This document shows, in pieces, positions 28,181-36,921 of a stretch of DNA of 64,000 nucleotides. Position numbers and translations under genes: made by a program. The notes under the pieces were generated by a model. It saw only the letters and a list, made by a program, of their open reading frames with translations, was not told where the DNA came from and made no database searches. Each line of letters begins with the position of its first letter. Within the stretch, counting starts at the first letter, position 1. The stretch is from Phycisphaerales bacterium (GTDB taxonomy: Bacteria; Planctomycetota; Phycisphaerae; Phycisphaerales; SM1A02), in assembly GCA_029246705.1 (NCBI GenBank), contig JAQWMQ010000016.1, forward strand, positions 1-64,000, in the 5' to 3' direction.

Positions 28181-28382
28181 TCGATTTCAGATGGGTTTCT
28201 CGGGCAAAGTTGGGTCTGGATAACCATGCCAAGGTGCTTCTGAAGACGTATCGGGCCCGGGGAACCTGAAATCACGTGAGAACAACAGGAAAAGTTAGTG
28301 ACCTGCACCCGGTTGATCGACGATAAAGAGGATCTTTCCCCGGTTGTATCGTTCCGAGTCCAGACTCCAGTAAGGATCAAAA

Positions 28383-29195
28383 ATGGCTGACAGCACTGCA
28401 ACATGGCCCCTCACCGGCATCAAGCCGATCGACCAGGCCGATCTTCATGCCCAGGTCAGCGCTTCCCAACCCGTCAAGAACTTCATGATCGAGAACTTCC
28501 TGGACGAGGATTTCGCCAACGAGGTCCACGACTGCTTCCCATCCTTTGCGGAAGCCCGGGATCTCGGCAAGCAGACCGCGTCCACGGTCAACGAGCAGAA
28601 CAAGTACCAGGTCAGCGACTCGACCCTCTTCAAGCCCCCGCTGCTGAGACTTCACGAGATGCTGGCTTCGGATCACTTCTGCAACCTGCTCTCGACGGCT
28701 TTCGAGATCCCGAACATCCTGCCCGATGCGGAACTCCAGGGCGGTGGCATCCACCAGACCGGACCCCGCGGGCACCTCGACGTGCACGTCGACTTCAACT
28801 ACATCCCGGCTCGCAAGCTCTTCCGTCGCATGAACATCCTCATCTACTTCAACAAGGATTGGAACGAGGACTGGGGTGGCAACATCGAGCTGTGGGACAA
28901 GGATGTGAAGAACTGCGTCCACTCGTTCACCCCCAGCTTCAACCGCTGCGTGGTCTTCGAGACCAACGAGATCAGCTACCACGGCGTGACCGCGGTCAAG
29001 TGCCCCGATGGCAACGCACGAAAGTCGTTTGCCGGCTACTACTACACCACCGACACGCCGGAATGGTGGGACGGAAACGCACACTCCACCCGCTTCAAGG
29101 CACGCCCCGACGAGAAGCTCAAGGCTTCGGTGCTGATGCCCGCGGAGAAGATGTCACGACTCTTCCGGAAGGCCAAGCGCAAGCTGTTCAAGTGA
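28383..29195 (+). CDS. 2-oxoglutarate/Fe(II) oxygenase, prolyl-4-hydroxylase-like
   Basis: AAGGA precedes ATG 28383. The 270-residue cytoplasmic protein shows the metal site of the P4H superfamily: HVDFN with His135 and Asp137, the distal His200 in ISYHGV, and Arg213 (NARKSF) to bind 2-oxoglutarate. The fold runs from VKNFMIENFLDEDF, the usual start of such domains. These enzymes hydroxylate proteins or small molecules; relatives often sit in glycan or surface-protein clusters. The tail is Lys/Arg-rich (RLFRKAKRKLFK), which is uncommon and could contact nucleic acid or membrane. It stands alone and is closed by a hairpin. Confidence 0.85.
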   Translation: MADSTATWPLTGIKPIDQADLHAQVSASQPVKNFMIENFLDEDFANEVHDCFPSFAEARDLGKQTASTVNEQNKYQVSDSTLFKPPLLRLHEMLASDHFCNLLSTAFEIPNILPDAELQGGGIHQTGPRGHLDVHVDFNYIPARKLFRRMNILIYFNKDWNEDWGGNIELWDKDVKNCVHSFTPSFNRCVVFETNEISYHGVTAVKCPDGNARKSFAGYYYTTDTPEWWDGNAHSTRFKARPDEKLKASVLMPAEKMSRLFRKAKRKLFK

Positions 29196-29230
29196 CTGCG
29201 AGTCGGCCAGGCCGACCATCAGATCGACAT

Positions 29231-29264
29231 CAACGCCCTGCGTGCCACACGCAGGGCGTTGTTC
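29231..29264 (+). terminator. Intrinsic terminator of the oxygenase gene
   Basis: CAACGCCCTGCGTG at 29231-29244 pairs perfectly with CACGCAGGGCGTTG at 29248-29261 around CCA, followed by a short TTCAT. The stem is strong, the T-run weak. Confidence 0.8.
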
Positions 29265-29324
29265 ATATCGTCGATCATGTCGTGATTCGAACAGAGCGTG
29301 ATGCCTGCAAGTCCAAGACGATGC

Positions 29325-30605
29325 TCACCGGCGGGTCAACAGTCGAAACACCCGGCGTCGTAAACCGAGCCCACTCGGCTCGAGTCCGGCCAGGATGAAG
29401 AGCGAGAGAAAGCGCATCACCCCGCTTCCGATGAAGAGCACGATGTAGCCGCCGCGGTCGAGCCCGACCACTTCGAGGACTTCCGCACCCAGGAGCGATC
29501 CGAGCAGCAGCGCACTCGCCTGGGCCAGCTGGTAGATCGTCATCACCGGGGTCCGCCGCTCGGCGGGAATGATGTCGAAGACCAGCAGGAAGGTCGCCGT
29601 CTCCCAGCAGGCCCAGGCGAGTGCGGCAAGTCCCTGCAGGCTGAGGATGTACCAGAACGAATCGTTCAGGGGCCACAAGGTGACCAGGGGCACGGTCGCG
29701 ATTCCACCGATCCACAGCACGCGGAATGAACCGTGGCGCTTGGCAAGTCGCCCCACCAGGGGCAGCACCGCCGCCTTGACTCCCAGCATCACGGCGAGCA
29801 CGGTGGTCACCTGCCAGTATTCGAAATCGAGCTGCTTTCGCATGTAGGGAATGAGAAATGGCGCCACGATGAAGACCGAGAAGAAGAACGCCAGCATGTA
29901 GAGCAGCAGGAATCGCGTCTGGCGATCGCCGAAATCCCGCTTCATCACCGCCAGGGTCGGCGGTTCGATGCGCTCGACCAGACCGGGTTCCGCTTCGGAT
30001 TGTCCCGCGAGACACACCACCGAGATCAGTCGTGCCAGGAGTGCGACGCCGAAAACCACGGCGAAGGCTTGAAGCACCCAGCTGTTCCGGGCACCGTATT
30101 CGAGGAAGAGACTGGCGAGCATCCCCACCGCCAGTCCGACCTGCACGAAACGATTTCGAAGACCGACGAAGGTCGGGCGGATCGGGCCGGGGACGAGCGA
30201 GGTGAACCACGCCTGCCACGGTGGCGCGGAAGCGAACTGTGCCGCATTGAACAGACCCACCGAGACATAGACCACCCACCACGGCATGTCACCGACGAGG
30301 GCACCCACGATCAATGGAATGATCGCAAGGGCCTGGACCAACGCGCTCATCCAGACCCAACGCCTGATCGAGCCGACAAGGCGCACCCCCCAGGGCGTGA
30401 CCAGTTGGAGTACCGCGGCCAGGAAAAGCGGGACCGTTGCGACCAGGCCGGCCTTCACCTCGGACAAGCCGATCGCCAGGGCGAAAAGGGTGAACTGCCA
30501 CTCCGCAGCACCGGACATGATCGCCCAGCAGGCTCCGTCAGTCGTAAGCAGTTTCAGATTTCGACGCAGCATCGCCGAACGGGATGCAGGCAGGGTCCGG
30601 TTCAT
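29325..30605 (-). CDS. Major facilitator superfamily transporter
   Basis: The 426-residue product has about twelve membrane segments and an MFS-like layout, with short basic loops between helices 2 and 3 (RLVGSIRRW) and 8 and 9 (RLAKRHGSFR). Its ATG at 30603-30605 overlaps the stop of the upstream pseudouridine synthase gene (ATGA), so they are translationally coupled. The substrate is unknown; it does not resemble the AmpG-like transporter at 42504. Confidence 0.85.
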   Translation of the reverse strand: MNRTLPASRSAMLRRNLKLLTTDGACWAIMSGAAEWQFTLFALAIGLSEVKAGLVATVPLFLAAVLQLVTPWGVRLVGSIRRWVWMSALVQALAIIPLIVGALVGDMPWWVVYVSVGLFNAAQFASAPPWQAWFTSLVPGPIRPTFVGLRNRFVQVGLAVGMLASLFLEYGARNSWVLQAFAVVFGVALLARLISVVCLAGQSEAEPGLVERIEPPTLAVMKRDFGDRQTRFLLLYMLAFFFSVFIVAPFLIPYMRKQLDFEYWQVTTVLAVMLGVKAAVLPLVGRLAKRHGSFRVLWIGGIATVPLVTLWPLNDSFWYILSLQGLAALAWACWETATFLLVFDIIPAERRTPVMTIYQLAQASALLLGSLLGAEVLEVVGLDRGGYIVLFIGSGVMRFLSLFILAGLEPSGLGLRRRVFRLLTRR

Positions 30606-31246
30606 CGTCGGGAATCAGTCACCGTGAAGGGCGATGGACTCTCGACCTCCTCGCCGTCGAAACGGAGCCGGGAAGCATGCAGTGCAGGGCGTTCCAGGCG
30701 CCATGGTTCCCCACCGTAGAGCGGGTCACCCAGCAGAGGCGCACCCAGGTGCGCGAACCCGGCGCGGACCTGGTGACGACGACCGCCACCGAGCAGTTCG
30801 ATCTCGATGAGGCGTCGATCGCCATCGTGGTCGAGCGTCCACCAGGCACACCGACCTCGATCGCGTTCGGCACCGGTGGATCGCGTGGTCACCTTCTTCG
30901 ATCGCTTGTAGCGACTGGTGAAGAAGAGGTTGAAGCGCCCGTCATCGGCGATGTCACCATCGATGAGAGCCACGTAGTTCTTCCTGATCGATTCCTCCTG
31001 GACCCGTCCCCGCAGGCGAATGTGTTCGTCGGGAGTCTTCGCGACCAGCAGGCAGCCGCTGGTGCCATGATCCAGCCTGTGCACCAGCCCAGACTCATCG
31101 AGGCCGCCCAGCTCCGGGCGATGTCGCCGCAACCACCCCTGGACGGACTGCGAATCGTCGCCCGGTCGGGCGATGGTGTGCAGACCCGACGGCTTGTCGA
31201 GGACGAACCAGCCTTCGTTTTCCTGAAGGATCTCCGGGTCGCTCAT
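30602..31246 (-). CDS. RluA-family pseudouridine synthase
   Basis: The 214-residue product is the catalytic domain alone, without the N-terminal S4 domain of RluC and RluD. WFVLDKPSGLHT opens the fold, LVHRLDHGTSGCLL is the family signature with the catalytic Asp, and GRRHQVRAGFAHLGAPLLGD matches the conserved RxHQIR-H region. It isomerises uridine to pseudouridine in rRNA or tRNA. The ATG overlaps the previous stop by 4 bases (31243-31246) and its own stop overlaps the MFS gene start, making a three-gene operon. Confidence 0.92.
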   Translation of the reverse strand: MSDPEILQENEGWFVLDKPSGLHTIARPGDDSQSVQGWLRRHRPELGGLDESGLVHRLDHGTSGCLLVAKTPDEHIRLRGRVQEESIRKNYVALIDGDIADDGRFNLFFTSRYKRSKKVTTRSTGAERDRGRCAWWTLDHDGDRRLIEIELLGGGRRHQVRAGFAHLGAPLLGDPLYGGEPWRLERPALHASRLRFDGEEVESPSPFTVTDSRR

Positions 31247-31659
31247 CCCTCGGCCTTGTGCATCAGCTTGCTCGCGGCCTTGCGCTCACGACGGGCGTTG
31301 ATGAATGAGACGATCGCGAAGAAGAGCAGGACCGCACAGATCAGCGCCATCAGGAGAATCGTGACCGCGGCAGCGCCGAATTCGAAGTCGGGCTTCCCCA
31401 CCTGACCGAAGAACCGAGCCAGGGGAGCGATGACTCCCAACAGTGCGAGTATGGCAACCACGTGCATGGCATGCTTGCGCAGCTTTCGGGTGAAGAGCGA
31501 AACGATCGCACAGCCCATGATCGGCACACCCCAGATCGCCGGGATGAAGGCGGTCCAGGACCGTTCATCGGCCGGTGCGAACGCAAAGTAGGCAAGCAGT
31601 CCGAGTGCGGTGAGCAACAGCCCGGCAACAAAGACGATGAGGGGCATGGGAATACGCAT
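31243..31659 (-). CDS. Four-helix membrane protein, first gene of the operon
   Basis: The 138-residue product has four hydrophobic segments at about 5-27, 38-56, 64-84 and 94-120, then a basic cytoplasmic tail (INARRERKAASKLMHKAEG). No family is recognised. It is translationally coupled to the pseudouridine synthase gene. Confidence 0.75.
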   Translation of the reverse strand: MRIPMPLIVFVAGLLLTALGLLAYFAFAPADERSWTAFIPAIWGVPIMGCAIVSLFTRKLRKHAMHVVAILALLGVIAPLARFFGQVGKPDFEFGAAAVTILLMALICAVLLFFAIVSFINARRERKAASKLMHKAEG

Positions 31660-31766
31660 GTCGAGGTCCGATCGTGGGTTCGAGGAGGTTCGCTGGCAGA
31701 AGCGGTTGCAGGACGAGAAGGATACTCCCTGCAGTGAACTGCCACAGGATTCCCGGGCAGGCGTGC

Positions 31767-32690
31767 TCAGATCGAGCCCTTGGGATCCTCGACCGGCTGC
31801 CAGGGCACCAGGGTCCTTCTAAATCTCAGGGTGTACAGCCCAATCAGGATGTACAGCACCATGATCAAGCCCACGGCGACGTAGGCCGGCACCCACCACC
31901 AGTTCGAGGTCAGGACCCGCACGTCGATTCCCGCCCGGTGCGAGATGGTTCCGGTGAAGAGTTCGGTTCCATCCTGCCGAGGCCAGCCGGTGCTGGATGC
32001 CGCCATCCGAGGACCGGTGAAGTGTCGAATCGCCTTTTCCAGCTGGGCGGTGTCCTCTGGATCCGCGAGGATCAGGGACAAGGTGGTCTCCTTGGCTCCG
32101 GAGGACTGGGAACGCAGGGACTCGATCATCGCCTGCATATCGAAGCGGTAACCTGGAATCATCGAGTCAGGGTCATCATCGGCTTCGGCCGGCCCCTTCC
32201 ATTCAGCTGATGGGAGGATGAAGGTGGTGATCAGCTGGTTCGTGGGCACGACATACACCGAGATCTCACGACCGTCATCCCGGTCCACCGGCTTGATGCA
32301 GTTGATGTCGATCCGCGGACCAGCGGGATTCAGGACGACACTGATCGTCTCGACCTCGAGATCCTCCAGCTGGAGAATGCCCGCGGTGGCCAGGAACCGA
32401 GGCCAGACCACGCGCATCATCTGCATGCCGAAAAGACCCACCAGCAGACCGAAGATCACCCAGGTCAACGCGAGCCAACGGGTGGTGCTTCGACGAAGAC
32501 CTCCTGCTCGAACCACGCCATCGGAGAGATCCTTGCCGCATTCGAGACAACGCGGCCTCGCGGTCATCGAGACATCGTGGTTGCAGTTCGGACATCGTCG
32601 AGTCGACACCCGCAACAAGCGTGGCACGATCCAGATCAGCACGACGGGAATGGCGCAGAGGATCAGGTTGAACAGAAGCAGGCTCAGCAT
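31767..32690 (-). CDS. Zinc-ribbon membrane protein, family copy A
   Basis: ATG 32690 places the membrane helix (MLSLLLFNLILCAIPVVLIWI) first and has GAGAGG 8 bases upstream; 307 residues. Next come a zinc ribbon CPNCNHDVSMTARPRCLECG at about 33-52, a second helix at 71-95, an ectodomain with LILADPEDTAQL, and a last helix near 270-292. It is paralogous to the genes at 15223, 32873 and (in triplicate) 11791. In the ribbon the usual GL before Arg-Pro is replaced by MTA. It is the last of three consecutive family genes on this strand. Function is unknown. Confidence 0.8.
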   Translation of the reverse strand: MLSLLLFNLILCAIPVVLIWIVPRLLRVSTRRCPNCNHDVSMTARPRCLECGKDLSDGVVRAGGLRRSTTRWLALTWVIFGLLVGLFGMQMMRVVWPRFLATAGILQLEDLEVETISVVLNPAGPRIDINCIKPVDRDDGREISVYVVPTNQLITTFILPSAEWKGPAEADDDPDSMIPGYRFDMQAMIESLRSQSSGAKETTLSLILADPEDTAQLEKAIRHFTGPRMAASSTGWPRQDGTELFTGTISHRAGIDVRVLTSNWWWVPAYVAVGLIMVLYILIGLYTLRFRRTLVPWQPVEDPKGSI

Positions 32691-32872
32691 GGGAATGGCC
32701 TCTCTGGTGATGAATCGATGAAGTCCAGTTCCGGATTTCACGCGGTTGCGCAAGAGCCGTCGATGCCTAATCACGGGGCCATGATGCTACCTCATGCATG
32801 TGGCGAGGATCGTTTCCATTTCTTTCTCAGGCGGGCCGAAGACCGTGAAACCGGGATCCCTGCGAAGTTGGT

Positions 32873-33769
32873 TCAGTCGGCGGTCCTGGCAGATACGGAG
32901 TCGAACGCGACCAGTCCCGGACGAAGCAGGATCCATCCGATCGAGACCAGCGCCATGAACACCAGCCCCAGGGCGATCCGACCGGGAATCGCGGGGATGC
33001 TGGAAGGCAGGCTGCGAACGACACGGGAACCGTTGTCGCTGAAGGTCGATGAGTCGCAGATCAGGAGAGGATCCGCACGACCGGGGACCATGACCCGGGT
33101 CATGGCTTGTTCGGGGTTAGCCGCGATTGCAGAAAGGAACTGCGCGAAGTCATCCGGCGATTCAAGGAGGGCCCTGGTGATCATGCCGCGAGGTTCGCCG
33201 TCGAGACGAGCGATGAGGTCTTCGACGATCGGATCACCCTCGAGAGGGAGCCCGACCGGATTGTTCCAGGTGCCCACCTCCGCCTGCTCCCAGATGATCG
33301 GCTCCTGGCCGGGCTCCTCGATGCGGAACGTGATTCGAATGATGTCGTCCTGCTCCAGAAAGTCGACACCACGGAAGCTCGCCGAGAATCGCTCTCCCGT
33401 GTCGTTCACCAGCACGGAATCGATCTTGATGTCGACTTCAGAGGCATTCAACGCTCGCCAGCGGGCCAGGGCGAACATCGTCTGGCTGCCCCATTGAAGC
33501 GGCGGATAGATCAGGATCCCGGTGAGCAGGAGGATGACCCCGACCAGGCCAAGCCGCCGCCGACGCGTGATTCCACCGATCGGAACGACGCCACGCTCGA
33601 GCGAACGACCGCATTCGACGCATCGGGGTTCAGTCAGGCCCTCGATGTCGTAGCCGCAGCCCGGACAAGACGACACCGTGCTGCGCGATCGCCTGAGCAG
33701 CAGGAAACACACGACCACGGCGAGAAGCACCAACAGAACCCAGACGAGACTTGTAACCAGTGTGAGCAT
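32873..33769 (-). CDS. Zinc-ribbon membrane protein, family copy B
   Basis: Starting at ATG 33769 (298 residues), the protein has a helix at 5-27, a ribbon CPGCGYDIEGLTEPRCVECG at about 36-55, a second helix at 72-92, an ectodomain containing LLESPDDFAQF, and a final helix near 272-290. The ribosome binding site is weak. The order of parts is the same as in copies at 15223 and 31767. A 182-base gap separates it from copy A. Confidence 0.8.
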   Translation of the reverse strand: MLTLVTSLVWVLLVLLAVVVCFLLLRRSRSTVSSCPGCGYDIEGLTEPRCVECGRSLERGVVPIGGITRRRRLGLVGVILLLTGILIYPPLQWGSQTMFALARWRALNASEVDIKIDSVLVNDTGERFSASFRGVDFLEQDDIIRITFRIEEPGQEPIIWEQAEVGTWNNPVGLPLEGDPIVEDLIARLDGEPRGMITRALLESPDDFAQFLSAIAANPEQAMTRVMVPGRADPLLICDSSTFSDNGSRVVRSLPSSIPAIPGRIALGLVFMALVSIGWILLRPGLVAFDSVSARTAD

Positions 33770-33887
33770 GCGTGTCCCAGGAAGTTCCAGTGGCTGACGG
33801 GCTGATTCTACAACACGCCGGTGGAAGACCAAATCGAGTGGAACGCCATTGAGCTCGGGGGTCCTCGACCTTCCGGTTCATGGATCA

Positions 33888-34418
33888 TCAGGTCTGGAAG
33901 TCGTTCGGTTCGGGTACGGGTACGGGTTCGATGATACCTGCAGACTTGAACGGCTTGAGTCGATCTGCATTTTTGATGACCCGCATACCCCAGATGAACA
34001 GCAGCACCGACCCGACGAGCAAGGCAATCGGGAGCAATGACCACAAGATCGTTTCCACCACAAATGTGGCGGTATCGTCTTGGGGCATGTCGTATTCATC
34101 CATGGAGACGAACAGGGCGTAACGGATAGCCGCCGTCACCACCGAGCAACTCACCGCGAACAAGCCAAGGCATAGTGAGGCGAGCACGATGTTCGTTCCA
34201 AGCCAGCTTCTCCAGAACCCGGTCATCTGGTCGGCGGCTTGAATTCCGTTGGTGAGATCCTGACCACATTCCGGACAGACCGGATGCACCAGCCCGTGGG
34301 TTGGATGCTTGCACGTGGGGCAGGCATCCTCCTGAGCGCGACGCGTGAGTGGCAAGATCATGCCCAGGAAAAACCATGCCATGATCACGATCACCAGTGG
34401 GCAGACGACGATCTCCAT
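33888..34418 (-). CDS. Zinc-ribbon membrane protein, short form
   Basis: ATG 34418 (MEIVVCPLVIVIMAWFF) is the first plausible start; upstream in-frame residues look non-coding. The 176-residue product has helix 1 at 4-25, the ribbon CPTCKHPTHGLVHPVCPECG at about 34-53, and two further helices near 72-95 and 120-145. Unlike its paralogues it has only a short loop in place of the 150-residue ectodomain, and a tail PVPVPEPND. It is divergent from hmgA. Confidence 0.75.
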   Translation of the reverse strand: MEIVVCPLVIVIMAWFFLGMILPLTRRAQEDACPTCKHPTHGLVHPVCPECGQDLTNGIQAADQMTGFWRSWLGTNIVLASLCLGLFAVSCSVVTAAIRYALFVSMDEYDMPQDDTATFVVETILWSLLPIALLVGSVLLFIWGMRVIKNADRLKPFKSAGIIEPVPVPEPNDFQT

Positions 34419-34581
34419 GATGGCATGGTACTCCACGTCTGGCGGCAATCCTGCCGATCGTCCACATCCAACGCCACTGTGCACAGTCCATTGGACCGAA
34501 GATGCTGGAAATGAATGCGACAAAACGCGCTGACGGACCAAGGGGCATACACTATGCATGCGCCCCTGAACCGGAGAACAC

Positions 34582-35883
34582 ATGCCCTACTACAGCACCC
34601 TCGGCCAGCTGCCCCCCAAGCGACACATCCAGTTCCGCCGTCCCGACGGGGCGCTGTACTCGGAAGAGGTCTTCGGAACCGAAGGCTTCGTGGGGCCGAC
34701 CTCGACGATCTACCACATCCATCCCCCGACCCAGGTCACCGGATGGAAGACGCTCTATTCGACCAAGGCCGAGTACGTCGAGACCGACACCATGCGCATG
34801 CGGCACGTGAAGAGCGCACCGATGCCACCCAAGGGTGACCCGATCACCGGCCGCGTGGTGCTCTTCGGCAACGCCGACTGCGAGATGAGCGTCTGCTGCC
34901 CCGCCGAGGGCATGGACTACCACTACAAGAACGGCCAGGGTGACGAGTGCATCTTCATCCACTTCGGATCCGGCACCTGCCACACCCAGTTCGGAACGCT
35001 CGAGTTCCACGAGAAGGACTACATCATCATTCCCAAGGGAACCATCTACCGGATGGTTTTCAACGAGCAACCGGCGGACGAGCCCGACATCAAGTTCCTG
35101 GTGATCGAGACCTGCAACCACTCGCACATCATGCCGCCGCCGCGCTACATGTCGAAGAAGACCGCGCAGTTCCTCGAACATGCGCCCTACTGCGAACGCG
35201 ACCTTCGTGGACCGGAATTTCCGCTGACCTTCGACGAGGCCGGCGAGTACGAGGTACGCATCAAGGCCCGCGACTGCGTGCACACCTACACCTACGACTA
35301 CCACCCGCTCGATGTCGTCGGCTGGGACGGCTGCTACTACCCCTACTGCTTCAACATCGACGACTTCAGCCCGATCACCGGCAAGCACCACATGCCCCCG
35401 CCGACGCACCAGACCTTCGAAGCGCACAACTTCGTGATCTGCTCCTTCTGCCCGCGCACTCTCGACTGGCACCCGGAATCGATCCCCGTCCCCTACCACC
35501 ATTCGAACCTCGACTCCGACGAGGTCCTCTACTACGTGGAAGGTGACTACAAGGCACGCAAGGGCATCGAGGTCGGCTCACTGACCCTGCACCCACAGGG
35601 CATTCCGCACGGCCCGCACCCCGGTACCATCGAGAAGTCCCTGGGCGCGACGTTCACCAACGAACTGGCCGTGATGTGCGACACCTTCAAGCCGCTGTTC
35701 CCGACCCGGGCTGCTCTGGATCTCGACGACACTGCCTACCCCGCGAGCTGGGAAGGCGAACACACCCCGCAGACCGCGGGCACCCACCAGCCCGACGGAT
35801 CCCCCAAGCCCACCCGAAACGGAACCGGAACCCGCGCAGCGAAGAAATCCCGAAACGGTCGCACGCGCAAGGTCAATACGTGA
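34582..35883 (+). CDS. hmgA: Homogentisate 1,2-dioxygenase
   Basis: GGAG 5 bases before ATG 34582. The 433-residue product matches homogentisate dioxygenase in its cupin core; the Fe(II) ligands appear as His and Glu in PYHHSNLDSDEVLYY and His in GIPHGPHP, the equivalents of His335, Glu341 and His371 of the human enzyme. It opens the aromatic ring of homogentisate (from tyrosine and phenylalanine) to maleylacetoacetate. The last 50 residues are a Thr/Pro/Arg-rich low-complexity tail (KKSRNGRTRK) not usual in the family. The stop overlaps the next start (GTGA). Fumarylacetoacetase, two steps on, lies 1 kb away on the other strand. Confidence 0.93.
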   Translation: MPYYSTLGQLPPKRHIQFRRPDGALYSEEVFGTEGFVGPTSTIYHIHPPTQVTGWKTLYSTKAEYVETDTMRMRHVKSAPMPPKGDPITGRVVLFGNADCEMSVCCPAEGMDYHYKNGQGDECIFIHFGSGTCHTQFGTLEFHEKDYIIIPKGTIYRMVFNEQPADEPDIKFLVIETCNHSHIMPPPRYMSKKTAQFLEHAPYCERDLRGPEFPLTFDEAGEYEVRIKARDCVHTYTYDYHPLDVVGWDGCYYPYCFNIDDFSPITGKHHMPPPTHQTFEAHNFVICSFCPRTLDWHPESIPVPYHHSNLDSDEVLYYVEGDYKARKGIEVGSLTLHPQGIPHGPHPGTIEKSLGATFTNELAVMCDTFKPLFPTRAALDLDDTAYPASWEGEHTPQTAGTHQPDGSPKPTRNGTGTRAAKKSRNGRTRKVNT

Positions 35884-36458
35884 AGCGCCAGCTTCCACGC
35901 ATCGTCCTGAGTGCGTGCTTCGGGATGCTGATCGCCTGCTCCCACCCCCAGGCGACGAGCACGGAAGTCAATCCGACCGTGCCCGGGTCGAAACCGGCCG
36001 AAACGACGGAAGTTCCGCCCCACCCCGAATCGGGGCGAGATCGAATCGAACTCGTCATCGCAGGCGAACGGTTCCTGATGGAGATCTCGGACGACACCCC
36101 GGAACGGACCCTCGGGCTCAGTGGCCGCAAGCGGCTCGGCCGCAACGAAGGCATGCTGTTCGTCTACCCGGACAAGAAGGTGCTCGGGTACTGGATGAAG
36201 GACTGCCTCATCGATCTCGAGATCGTCTACGTGCGTGAGGACGGACGCATCATGTCCATGCACCGCATGAAGAAGGAACCACCCCGCGGCGGCGAGGAGC
36301 GTTTGAACCACTACGAGGATCGACTGCCCCGCTATTCAAGCCGCTACCTGGTCCAGTACGCCCTTGAGTTCACTCCGGGCACCATCGACAGACTCGCGCT
36401 CAAGAAGGGCCAGATGATCAGCCTGCCCGCCAAACAACTGCAAGAGAACGTGCGATGA
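35880..36458 (+). CDS. DUF192 lipoprotein
   Basis: The start is GTG 35880, overlapping the hmgA stop by 4 bases. The 192-residue product has a lipoprotein signal ending in a lipobox LIAC, a Pro/Thr-rich linker, and a DUF192 domain from about residue 60: ISDDTPERTLGLSGRKRL, GMLFVYP, YWMKDCLIDLEIVY and the closing ALEFTPGTIDRLALKKG. DUF192 proteins are small exported or membrane-anchored beta-proteins of unknown biochemical role. Co-translation with hmgA is probably only genomic packing. Confidence 0.88.
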   Translation: MKRQLPRIVLSACFGMLIACSHPQATSTEVNPTVPGSKPAETTEVPPHPESGRDRIELVIAGERFLMEISDDTPERTLGLSGRKRLGRNEGMLFVYPDKKVLGYWMKDCLIDLEIVYVREDGRIMSMHRMKKEPPRGGEERLNHYEDRLPRYSSRYLVQYALEFTPGTIDRLALKKGQMISLPAKQLQENVR

Positions 36459-36913
36459 CTCCATACCGACACAGTCAGTTCAGCATGCTCAACATCTTCG
36501 CGGTCGGTTTTCCGGGCGTCATCTGCCTCGCCCTCTTCTTCAGCCTGAACATCACCGGCGGCTTCCAGTACATGACACTGGGCCTTGGCCTGCTCTTCCT
36601 CGGTATCGCCTACTGCTTTCACTCGCTGACGATCGAGGTGAACGAGGAGAACATCCGCATCCGGTTCGGACCCGGTTTGATCAAGAGATCCTGGCCAGTC
36701 TCCGACTGCATCGGTGCACGCGCCACCCGCACGCGGCTGATCGACGGCTGGGGCATCCGCCTGACCAGGGAAGGCTGGCTCTACAACATCAGCATTCCGC
36801 ACGCGGTCCTGGTCAGATTCGAGAACGGCAAGGCGATCCAACTCGGTACCGATGAACCGGAAGCGTTGCTCGCTGCCATGCTCGAAGCAGGACTGTCACT
36901 CGAGGAATCCTGA
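36455..36913 (+). CDS. Membrane protein with PH-like domain
   Basis: ATG overlaps the DUF192 stop (ATGA). The 152-residue product has two membrane helices at about 12-32 and 36-56 followed by a soluble beta-rich domain (LTIEVNEENIRIRFGPGLIKRSWPV, IQLGTDEPEALLAAM), which is the layout of bacterial two-helix PH-like membrane proteins. Function is unknown. It ends 8 bases from the convergent fahA stop. Confidence 0.8.
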   Translation: MTPYRHSQFSMLNIFAVGFPGVICLALFFSLNITGGFQYMTLGLGLLFLGIAYCFHSLTIEVNEENIRIRFGPGLIKRSWPVSDCIGARATRTRLIDGWGIRLTREGWLYNISIPHAVLVRFENGKAIQLGTDEPEALLAAMLEAGLSLEES

Positions 36914-36921
36914 GAACCCGT

